Origin: Gemmatimonadota bacterium
GTDB taxonomy: Bacteria; 4572-55; J002
Reading direction: 5' to 3'
Length of the DNA: 12,961 nucleotides
Assembly (NCBI GenBank): GCA_003697105.1
Contig: RFFQ01000107.1
Coordinates: 1-12,961, forward strand
In this document: in pieces, positions 7,377-12,961 of the stretch
Layout of the letters: each line of letters opens with the position of its first letter
Position numbering within the stretch: position 1 is the first letter of the stretch
Notes under the pieces: model-generated
Databases searched by the model: none
What the model saw: the letters and a program-made list of their open reading frames with translations, nothing else
Told to the model about the DNA's origin: nothing
Program-made: the position numbers and the translations under genes

Positions 7377-8360
7377 ATGTCTTACGGAAAAGAGCGTCAA
7401 ATTGCTATTGAAGCGGTATTGAACGCTTGCCGGTTATGCCAACGAGTCCAAGCGGATCTAGTTACGGCGGATACGATCACCAAAAAAGATAAATCACCGG
7501 TGACGATTGCGGATTTTGGAGCGCAAGCGATTGTCAATTTGAGTTTGATGGCGGCGTTTCCTGATGACCCGATTGTAGGGGAAGAAGATGCGACGACGTT
7601 GCGGGAACAAGCCGACCTGCGGCAAAAGGTGGTTCACCACGTCCAGCAGATTCGACCCAATACGACCGAAGACCACATTTTAGATGCTATTGATTATGGT
7701 ACGTATGCCGGCGGCGCTAACGGGCGCTTCTGGACAATTGACCCGATTGATGGAACAAAAGGATTTCTTCGGAAAGATCAATATGCGGTAGCGCTGGGGC
7801 TGGTTGAAAATGGTGACGTGGTGTTGGGGGTACTCGGCTGCCCCAATCTGCCGTTTGACCTTGCATCTCCCCATCGGGGAAAAGGTTGCCTGTTTGTTGC
7901 CGTAAAGGGACAAGGCACCGTGATGCGCCACTTAAGCGATGATACCGAGAGACCGGTACATGTCTCTGATATTGATGATTCGCGGCAAGCGGCATTTTGT
8001 GAATCGGTGGAGTCGGCGCATTCCGATCAACAGGATTCGGCAAAAATTGCCCAACTCCTGCATATTGATGTACCCCCGGTGCGCATTGATAGCCAGTGCA
8101 AATATGGAATCGTTGCGCGAGGTGAGGCGTCAATCTACTTGCGCTTGCCCACCCGCGCCGACTACCAAGAGAAAATTTGGGATCATGCCGCCGGATACCG
8201 CGTGGTCACGGAAGCGGGCGGGCAGGTGAGTGATGTGGATGGCAAACCACTGGATTTTTCGCACGGGCGAAAACTAACCCAAAATACCGGCGTGATTGTC
8301 ACCAACGGACGTTTACACGACCGGGTAATTGCCGCCGTGAAACAGGTGTTGAACCGGTAG
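7377..8360 (+). CDS. 3'(2'),5'-bisphosphate nucleotidase, HAL2-type (PAP phosphatase)
   Basis: A 327-residue metal-dependent phosphatase of the inositol monophosphatase superfamily. It most resembles the HAL2-type enzymes that hydrolyse 3'-phosphoadenosine 5'-phosphate (PAP) to AMP, clearing the by-product of PAPS-dependent sulfate reduction and sulfotransfer. ATG 7377 is chosen for GGAGG (7368-7372) four bases upstream; the open frame back to 7218 overlaps the TSUP gene. The signature motifs are present: KSPVTIADFGAQAIV, PDDPIVGEED (62-71; metal-binding Glu), WTIDPIDGTKGF (119-130; the DPIDGT metal and phosphate site) and IWDHAAG (from 267; metal-binding Asp 269). The insertion between the EED and DPIDGT motifs and the overall length (HAL2 about 357) favour HAL2 over the shorter CysQ. 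Known HAL2 enzymes need Mg2+ and are inhibited by Li+ and Na+. The channel gene starts 12 bases after the stop. Confidence 0.92.
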   Translation: MSYGKERQIAIEAVLNACRLCQRVQADLVTADTITKKDKSPVTIADFGAQAIVNLSLMAAFPDDPIVGEEDATTLREQADLRQKVVHHVQQIRPNTTEDHILDAIDYGTYAGGANGRFWTIDPIDGTKGFLRKDQYAVALGLVENGDVVLGVLGCPNLPFDLASPHRGKGCLFVAVKGQGTVMRHLSDDTERPVHVSDIDDSRQAAFCESVESAHSDQQDSAKIAQLLHIDVPPVRIDSQCKYGIVARGEASIYLRLPTRADYQEKIWDHAAGYRVVTEAGGQVSDVDGKPLDFSHGRKLTQNTGVIVTNGRLHDRVIAAVKQVLNR

Positions 8361-8372
8361 CGGAGATTGCGC

Positions 8373-9806
8373 ATGCGTCCGAATATGCAATTGCCAGAAC
8401 GTGCCCCATGGCAACAGAATCTGCATGCGTTTTTTCAGCGACCCGCCGTTGAAATCACTGTTGGTGGACTGATCTTGCTATCCGTCTTGTTGACGCTGAT
8501 CGAGCTGGCAATCGATCCCACCTCCGACTATTTGCCGCTGTTGGTCCACTTGAACGATGCCATTACGTGGTTGTTTGTTGTTGAATTAACTCTGCGTTTT
8601 ATCGGTTTTCCAAAAAAACGACGGTTTTTCCGTGCCTATTGGATCGATATTTTAGCCGTTTTACCGGTTCTGCGCATGTTTCGGATTTTTCGGGCGTTCC
8701 GGTTCCTGCGGTTACTACGCCTTTTACGGTTGGTGGGGTTATTCCGCCGGTATGCGACGGTGTTTCCTTACATTTTCCGACGGGGTGCGCTGGAATACGT
8801 CATCATTTTGGGGTTGATCTTTTTGACAATTCTCTTTGGGAGCAGTGCCTTGCTCACCTTTGAGACCAGTGCCGGTGGGCGATTTAATACGTTTGGTGAT
8901 GCCTTTTGGTTCAGTATTTATTCGTTATTTGCAGGAGAGCCGATCCCGGGTCCGCCGCAGTCCGTAGGTGGACGGATTGTCGCGGTGGTGATCATGTTTA
9001 TGGGGTTGACAACCTTTGCGATGCTTACCGGCACCGTTTCGGCATTCATGGTGGAGCGGCTCCGCACGGAGGGTCAAGTTGTGGAATGGGATGAATTTCA
9101 AAATCATACAATTATCTGCGGCTGGAATCGCCGGGCAGAAATTATCGTGCGAGAATATCAAGCGGCTAAAAAATCCATGGACCAGCCGCTCATTGTCATT
9201 TGCGAGTCGGATGGCGAACCCCTCTTTCAGGATGAGTCCATCCGCTCCCGGGTGCGCTTTATTTTTGATGATTTTACCAAAGTCAATGTGTTGGAAAAAG
9301 CCGGTGTGTACCGCGCTCAAACCTGTATTATCCTCTCTGATTTAGGGTCGAACCGCACCGCCCAGGATGCCGATGCCCGCACCATTTTAGCCGCATTAAC
9401 CGTTGAACGACTCAATCCCGATATTTACACCTGCGCAGAACTCAATAATCGTGAATATGGGGCGCATCTGGAGATGGGGCATGTTAATGATTATGTGGTC
9501 AGTGGGGAACACAGTGGCTTTTTGTTGGCACAAGCGGCGCTCAATCGCGGATTGACTGAAATCGTGACGGAATTGCTGACCTATGAACGGGGCAACCAAT
9601 TTTATCGATTGGAAATTAGCGCCGAATGGGAGGGCAAAACCTTTTTTGATCTCTTTGTTTACATGAAACAAACACACGATGCCATTTTGGTCGCTGTACA
9701 AGACCAACAGGGTTCGCTTCGCGTCAATCCGGGAGATTACACGTTTCAGGCACACGATAATATCATTGTGATTGCATCACAAGAAATTGTGTTCCCAACG
9801 GTCTAA
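8373..9806 (+). CDS. Voltage-sensor-type cation channel with RCK (TrkA-N/TrkA-C) domains and a non-canonical pore filter
   Basis: A 477-residue six-helix ion channel subunit. ATG 8373 follows CGGAG (8361-8365) by seven bases. Helices S1-S3 lie at about 30-100. S4 is strongly charged, with Arg at 101, 104, 107, 110, 113, 116 and 119 in strict every-third spacing plus RR at 125-126. S5 is near 138-160, the pore helix FGDAFWFSIYSLF is at 174-186, and S6 follows GGR at 199-201. The usual K+ filter TVGYGD is absent; the loop reads SLFAGEPIPGPPQ (184-196), so ion selectivity is uncertain. After S6, HTIICGWNRRAEII starts an RCK N-lobe of the MthK-like ICGW type, lacking the GxGxxG NAD motif, and the last ~80 residues form a TrkA-C (RCK-C) lobe. 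These cytosolic domains probably bind a ligand and gate the pore in a tetramer. The gene is probably co-transcribed with the PAP phosphatase gene. Confidence 0.87.
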   Translation: MRPNMQLPERAPWQQNLHAFFQRPAVEITVGGLILLSVLLTLIELAIDPTSDYLPLLVHLNDAITWLFVVELTLRFIGFPKKRRFFRAYWIDILAVLPVLRMFRIFRAFRFLRLLRLLRLVGLFRRYATVFPYIFRRGALEYVIILGLIFLTILFGSSALLTFETSAGGRFNTFGDAFWFSIYSLFAGEPIPGPPQSVGGRIVAVVIMFMGLTTFAMLTGTVSAFMVERLRTEGQVVEWDEFQNHTIICGWNRRAEIIVREYQAAKKSMDQPLIVICESDGEPLFQDESIRSRVRFIFDDFTKVNVLEKAGVYRAQTCIILSDLGSNRTAQDADARTILAALTVERLNPDIYTCAELNNREYGAHLEMGHVNDYVVSGEHSGFLLAQAALNRGLTEIVTELLTYERGNQFYRLEISAEWEGKTFFDLFVYMKQTHDAILVAVQDQQGSLRVNPGDYTFQAHDNIIVIASQEIVFPTV

Positions 9807-9861
9807 TCTGATGGTTTCAGGAAAATCATAAACTCTGCTATCCATAAAGGAGGTTTGCCGC

Positions 9862-10629
9862 GTGAAAGATCGGTGGCGTTTGGAAGGTAAAAAAGCAGTG
9901 GTTACCGGCGCTACGAAAGGTATCGGTCGAGCCATTGCTGAGGAATTTCTGGCATTAGGCGCCGAAGTGTTAATTCTGTCGCGACATCGTTCTGAGATTG
10001 ATGCTCTGGTGGAAGAATGGCGTCTGGAGGGACATCATGTCTATGGATTAACCGCGGATGTCAGTCTGCCGGAGGATCGGGAACACGTGATGAAAACAAT
10101 CTGGGCGTTGTGGAATAAATTGGATATTCTGGTCAATAATGTGGGTACGAATATTCGTAAACCTACTGTAGATTACACCCCGGCGGTGGTGGATTCAATT
10201 CTACAGACCAATTTAATCTCGACGTTTGAGTTGTGCCGGTTGTGTTATCCGTTACTTCAAGCGGCTCAGGCAGCGTCAATTGTCAATATTTCTTCGGTGG
10301 CAGGGATGAAGCATGTGCGGAGTGGCCCGCCGTACGCCATGACCAAAGCCGCCATAAATCAACTGACCCAAAATTTAGCGGTGGAATGGGCACTGGCTGG
10401 AATTCGGGTCAATGCGGTTGCGCCGTGGTACATCCGTACCCCACTCGCGGAACAAGTTCTTAAAAATCAGGCATATTTAGACGCGGTGCTGGACCAAACG
10501 CCCCTCAAGCGTATTGGCGAACCGGAAGAAGTTGCCGCCCTAGTCGCGTTTTTATGTATGCCGGCAGCCTCGTATATCACCGGTCAAGTGATTGCGGTAG
10601 ATGGAGGATTTACAGTTTATGGCTTCTGA
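9862..10629 (+). CDS. SDR-family NAD(P)-dependent oxidoreductase, tropinone reductase-like
   Basis: A 255-residue classical short-chain dehydrogenase/reductase. The GTG start at 9862 is supported by AAAGGAGG (9846-9853), eight bases upstream. The Rossmann nucleotide motif is GATKGIGR (16-23) and the structural motif is NNVG (92-95). Catalysis uses Ser 145 (in NISSVAG), Tyr 158 and Lys 162 (YAMTK). The ending DGGFTVYGF and the [11 protein letters not shown] segment resemble tropinone reductase-like members, though bacterial enzymes with this look reduce many different ketones, and the substrate cannot be named. SRH at 40-42, after the second strand, carries a basic residue compatible with NADP(H) preference. 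The gene begins 55 bases after the channel gene and its 3' end overlaps the next gene by 11 bases, so SDR and DDAH are likely made together. Confidence 0.92.
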   Translation: MKDRWRLEGKKAVVTGATKGIGRAIAEEFLALGAEVLILSRHRSEIDALVEEWRLEGHHVYGLTADVSLPEDREHVMKTIWALWNKLDILVNNVGTNIRKPTVDYTPAVVDSILQTNLISTFELCRLCYPLLQAAQAASIVNISSVAGMKHVRSGPPYAMTKAAINQLTQNLAVEWALAGIRVNAVAPWYIRTPLAEQVLKNQAYLDAVLDQTPLKRIGEPEEVAALVAFLCMPAASYITGQVIAVDGGFTVYGF

Positions 10630-11392
10630 TTTTAATTTTACAAAAGCAATTGTCCGGACCCCTGCCCCTACCTTTGCGGCTGGTTTGACAACGGTCTCTT
10701 TGGGTACACCGGATTATGATCAAATGCTCGACCAACACCGGGCATATGTCCAAGCATTGCGTGATTTTGGCTTGAACGTGACAGTGCTGGACCCCCTGCC
10801 GGCGTTCCCAGATGCGCATTTTGTGGAAGATGTCGCCGTGATTGTACCGGAAGTCGCCGTGATTACACGTCCCGGGGCGGCATCCCGCTTGGGGGAAGTA
10901 GAATACATCGAGCCGGTACTGCGCCCATACCGGACGCTGGCTTATATCCAAGCGCCCGGCACCTTAGATGGTGGAGATGTGCTGGTTGTTGCAGATCAGG
11001 TCTTCGTCGGTCTTTCCAAACGGACGAATCAAGCGGGCGCCCAACAATTACTGGATATTTTGCGCCCGTACGGCTATCGCGGGGAACTGATTCCGATTCC
11101 AACCGGGTTGCATCTCAAAGCAAATGTTAATTATGTAGGGCAAAACACGTTACTTTTAACCGCCTCTTTTGCGGAACAGCAGGCGTTTGCTGGCTTCCGG
11201 CATCTTATCTTACCGGAAGAAGAAGCTTATGCGGCAAACACCCTGTTGATCAATGGCTATTTGCTCACTCCGGCGGGGTTTCCTCAAACCCGTGCCCTTT
11301 TGCAATCCCTCAACATGCCTCTGTTACCGTTAGCCATGAGTGAAGCTCATAAGATGGATGGTGGCTTGACCTGTCTCTCTCTTCGTTTTTAA
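10619..11392 (+). CDS. ddaH: Dimethylarginine dimethylaminohydrolase (DDAH)
   Basis: A 257-residue cytosolic enzyme of the guanidino-group-modifying superfamily. DDAH hydrolyses N-omega-methylated arginines to citrulline and methylamines through a cysteine thiouronium intermediate. Family motifs are in the right order: FVED (68-71) for guanidinium binding, LDGGDV (116-121), the catalytic His 165 in GLHLK, and the catalytic Cys 252 in [10 protein letters not shown] at the C-terminus. Length matches bacterial DDAHs (about 255). ATG 10619 is preferred, with GGAGG at 10603-10607 eleven bases upstream, inside the last codons of the SDR gene. ATG 10601 is in frame but has no ribosome site. The 11-base overlap implies coupling with the SDR. 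A related citrulline-forming or arginine-deiminase-like activity cannot be excluded from sequence alone, but the short length and absence of extra domains favour DDAH. Confidence 0.9.
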   Translation: MASDFNFTKAIVRTPAPTFAAGLTTVSLGTPDYDQMLDQHRAYVQALRDFGLNVTVLDPLPAFPDAHFVEDVAVIVPEVAVITRPGAASRLGEVEYIEPVLRPYRTLAYIQAPGTLDGGDVLVVADQVFVGLSKRTNQAGAQQLLDILRPYGYRGELIPIPTGLHLKANVNYVGQNTLLLTASFAEQQAFAGFRHLILPEEEAYAANTLLINGYLLTPAGFPQTRALLQSLNMPLLPLAMSEAHKMDGGLTCLSLRF

Positions 11393-11426
11393 TCCGCATG
11401 TGAGCCGATTATGTCATGGTAAACTG

Positions 11427-11435
11427 TGGTATGCT
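11427..11435 (+). promoter_or_regulatory. Possible extended -10 promoter element before spmA
   Basis: TGG-TATGCT matches an extended -10 box (TGnTATnnT type), but no good -35 box is seen 16-18 bases upstream. A start near 11442 would place the heptamer repeat tract (11441-11489) in the 5' leader of spmA. Confidence 0.3.
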
Positions 11436-11440
11436 CGCTA

Positions 11441-11489
11441 GCCTTTAGCTTCTAACATCTCGCTTCTATTCTCTAACTTTTAACTTGTG
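11441..11489 (+). repeat. Degenerate heptameric tandem repeat upstream of spmA
   Basis: Seven successive 7-base units: GCCTTTA, GCTTCTA, ACATCTC, GCTTCTA, TTCTCTA, ACTTTTA and ACTTGTG. The consensus is near (G/A)CTTCTA, with two identical copies 14 bases apart. The tract ends one base before the AAGGGA ribosome site of spmA. Short tandem repeats of heptamers are known in cyanobacteria and some other genomes; the role here is unknown. Confidence 0.6.
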
Positions 11490-11499
11490 GAAGGGAACT

Positions 11500-12108
11500 A
11501 TGCTGAACGTAATTTGGTTGTTGCTCATTGTTTTGGCGGTCATTATGGGTGCGATCAATGGTACGACCACTGAAGTGGTTACTGCCGTAACCGATTACGC
11601 TAAAATTGCTTTTGAACTGGCGTTAGGCTTAACCGGTGTGATGGCACTATGGCTCGGCTTGATGAAAGTAGCAGAAGAATCCGGTTTGGTAAATTTGCTC
11701 TCTCGTTTGATTCGTCCCATCATGAGCCGCCTTTTTCCCGATGTACCGGTAGATCATCCGGCGATGGGTTCGATGACACTCAATATTGCCGCCAACATGC
11801 TTGGCTTAAACAATGCCGCAACTCCGCTCGGATTGCGTGCCATGGATGACCTGGAAAAACTGAACCCGACACCGGGTACCGCAACCAATGCCATGTGTAC
11901 CTTTTTGGCGATCAATACATCGAGTGTCCAATTGATCCCGGCAACCGCCATTGCCTATTTGGCCGCCGGGGGTTCCACCCATCCGACCGAAATTATCACC
12001 ACGACGTTAATCGCAACCTCCTTTTCTACGCTCGCCGGGATTGTTTCGGTGAAGTTTTTGGAGAAATTACCACTGTTTCAGGTGCAACCCGTAGAGGAGG
12101 AGAACTGA
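11500..12108 (+). CDS. spmA: Spore maturation protein A-like membrane protein (nucleoside-recognition/Gate domain)
   Basis: A 202-residue inner-membrane protein with the gate/nucleoside-recognition fold, close in length to B. subtilis SpmA (about 196). ATG 11500 follows AAGGGA (11491-11496). Hydrophobic segments lie at about 1-20, 35-55, 140-156 and 165-185. The highly conserved block is at 90-121: MGSMTLNIAANMLGL (89-103), NNAATPLGLRAMDDL (104-118) and EKLNP (119-123), followed by TNAMCTFLAINTSSVQLIP. In Bacillus, SpmA and SpmB act in spore core dehydration, but homologues are common in non-sporulating Gram-negatives, where their transport role is unproven. The stop overlaps the spmB start by one base, so the two proteins probably form a pair. 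Confidence 0.92.
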   Translation: MLNVIWLLLIVLAVIMGAINGTTTEVVTAVTDYAKIAFELALGLTGVMALWLGLMKVAEESGLVNLLSRLIRPIMSRLFPDVPVDHPAMGSMTLNIAANMLGLNNAATPLGLRAMDDLEKLNPTPGTATNAMCTFLAINTSSVQLIPATAIAYLAAGGSTHPTEIITTTLIATSFSTLAGIVSVKFLEKLPLFQVQPVEEEN

Positions 12109-12653
12109 TGGATTGGCAAGCATTAAGTAATGAGGTCTCCAATTGGCTGTTTTTAACGTTGGTTGCCGGAATACCCCTTTATAGGGCGATCCGTAAGGTG
12201 AAAGTGTATGAAACCTTTGTGGAAGGCGCCAAAGAGGGATTTCAGATTGCCGTGAAGATTATCCCGTATCTCGTTGCCATTTTGGTGGCGATTGGCATGT
12301 TTCGCGCCTCGGGGGCAATTGACCAACTTTCGGCGCTGTTGGCTCCTGTGTTGGCGTGGATAGGTATGCCCCCGGAAACGCTTCCGCTGGCGATTATCCG
12401 TCCCTTGTCGGGGAGTGGGGCAAACGGCATTATGGCAGAACTCATCAATGAACACGGGGGCAATTCATTTATTGCGCGGGTGGCGGCAACGATGGCGGGG
12501 AGTACGGAGACCACCTTTTACGTGTTAGCCGTTTATTTTGGGTCAGTCAATATTCGGAAAACGCGCCATGCGGTGCCGGCAGGTCTGGTGGCGGATGCGG
12601 TTGGAATTTTAGCCGCGGTTTGGGTCTGTCGGATCATTTTCGGCGCTTCATAA
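12108..12653 (+). CDS. spmB: Spore maturation protein B-like membrane protein (nucleoside-recognition/Gate domain)
   Basis: A 181-residue membrane protein, the usual partner of SpmA (B. subtilis SpmB about 178). ATG 12108 has GAGGAGG (12094-12100) seven bases upstream and overlaps the spmA stop in TGATG. The open frame upstream to 11895 is a shadow of spmA. Family marks are GAKEGFQIAVKIIPYLVAIL (40-59), IRPLSGSGANG (97-107) and MAGSTETTFYVLAVYFGSV (129-147), with VPAGLVADAVG (156-166) near the end. Several hydrophobic helices are evident at about 50-66, 75-88, 135-146 and 160-178. No sporulation genes are nearby, so a sporulation role is not implied; a paired channel or transporter is the more cautious reading. 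No terminator is evident directly after the stop. Confidence 0.92.
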   Translation: MDWQALSNEVSNWLFLTLVAGIPLYRAIRKVKVYETFVEGAKEGFQIAVKIIPYLVAILVAIGMFRASGAIDQLSALLAPVLAWIGMPPETLPLAIIRPLSGSGANGIMAELINEHGGNSFIARVAATMAGSTETTFYVLAVYFGSVNIRKTRHAVPAGLVADAVGILAAVWVCRIIFGAS

Positions 12654-12961
12654 TCTTATTTACATAATTTTTAGTCGACATTCCGTACCTTTTGATAATG
12701 CTAATGTTACGAAATTTGGGGATCAAAAATTCAAAAAGCTAGCCTCAATATTATCAGCTACTTAAGTATGGGGTGTGGAATGTCGGTTTTAACCCACCTT
12801 GAACAGGTCAGGCGTAAGTAACGGATAAAACGGAAGTTAATTTTTAGTTTTAAGACCCATAACCTGATTGACTGACAAAACTATTTCCGAATTTATTTGA
12901 CAGTTAGGTGAAAAACGTAAGTGCGATGGTGATTTGTTTTCTTTTTCTACGTTTGACTTGC
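12654..12961. other. Gene-free region at window end
   Basis: This 308-base AT-rich stretch holds no convincing ORF; the longest clean starts give 12 to 17 codons. It contains the imperfect inverted repeat at 12676-12785 and a weaker 7-base inverted pair, AAACGTA (12913-12919) and TACGTTT (12948-12954). TTGACA at 12897-12902 has no matching -10 box 16-18 bases downstream. The next gene presumably starts beyond the window. Confidence 0.6.
12676..12785. repeat. Imperfect inverted repeat flanking about 80 bases
   Basis: CGACATTCCGTACC (12676-12689) and GGTGTGGAATGTCG (12772-12785) are inverted copies matching at 12 of 14 positions, including nine consecutive terminal bases. The 82 bases between are AT-rich and non-coding. 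No clear target-site duplication is visible on the flanks. It could be the ends of a small MITE-like element, an operator pair, or chance. Confidence 0.4.

Noticed and set aside
7717-8133. Minus-strand ORF of 138 codons inside the PAP phosphatase gene
   Set aside because: The plus-strand frame encodes the catalytic motifs of the phosphatase here; the reverse frame has no recognisable features.
11895-12107. Upstream extension of the spmB frame
   Set aside because: It lies wholly within spmA. ATG 12108 has an ideal ribosome site and the usual SpmB N-terminus.
12897-12961. Perfect TTGACA -35 box at 12897
   Set aside because: No -10-like hexamer is found at 16-18 bases; the bases there read AGTGCG. 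It cannot be called a promoter.
1-12961. CRISPR array, tRNA, rRNA, integrase or transposase genes
   Set aside because: I looked for regularly spaced identical repeats, tRNA-like ends and transposase motifs and saw none. The short tandem repeats present are too short and lack spacers.

Overview
This is a 13 kb window of roughly even base composition. All credible genes lie on the plus strand. Most starts carry strong GGAGG-type Shine-Dalgarno sites, and the transcription signals look like ordinary sigma-70 boxes and rho-independent terminators. Gene content fits a free-living Gram-negative bacterium, perhaps of the wider FCB/Calditrichota/KSB1-like group: a large repeat-rich surface protein with a choice-of-anchor Q domain, an amino acid permease fused to two UspA domains, an SpmA/SpmB pair with no other sporulation genes, and a HAL2-type PAP phosphatase. 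Strong Shine-Dalgarno sites argue against Bacteroidota in the strict sense. The taxonomic suggestion is inference and weak.

Layout. Bases 1-1779 are the 3' part of a very large secreted or surface protein (cadherin-like, FN3-like, right-handed beta-helix, choice-of-anchor Q, W-x-G tail), closed by a strong terminator. Bases 1891-2490 encode a small two-CxxC protein of unknown function. Bases 2692-4917 encode an APC-family permease with two C-terminal UspA domains. A well-formed promoter near 4931-4958 starts a stretch that opens with a signal-peptide-like short ORF (5006-5116). It continues, in another frame, as an unrecognised polytopic membrane protein (to 6506), which overlaps a TauE/SafE (TSUP) exporter by one base. 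The start of the membrane protein is unresolved, and a frameshift there is possible.

A second good promoter (7291-7319) precedes a tight series: PAP phosphatase (7377-8360), a voltage-sensor channel with RCK domains and an unusual pore loop (8373-9806), an SDR oxidoreductase (9862-10629) and a dimethylarginine dimethylaminohydrolase (10619-11392, overlapping the SDR by 11 bases). After a gap containing heptameric repeats come spmA and spmB, overlapping by one base. The last 308 bases hold no gene but do contain an imperfect inverted repeat.

Functional reading. The TSUP exporter beside the PAP phosphatase hints at sulfur handling. The PAP phosphatase, a family whose eukaryotic members are sodium/lithium-sensitive salt-tolerance enzymes, lies 12 bases upstream of a cation channel, which hints at ion homeostasis. 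No clearly new multi-gene system is visible. The most unusual item is the channel lacking the K+ filter signature, followed by the unresolved membrane protein and the short-period intergenic repeats.
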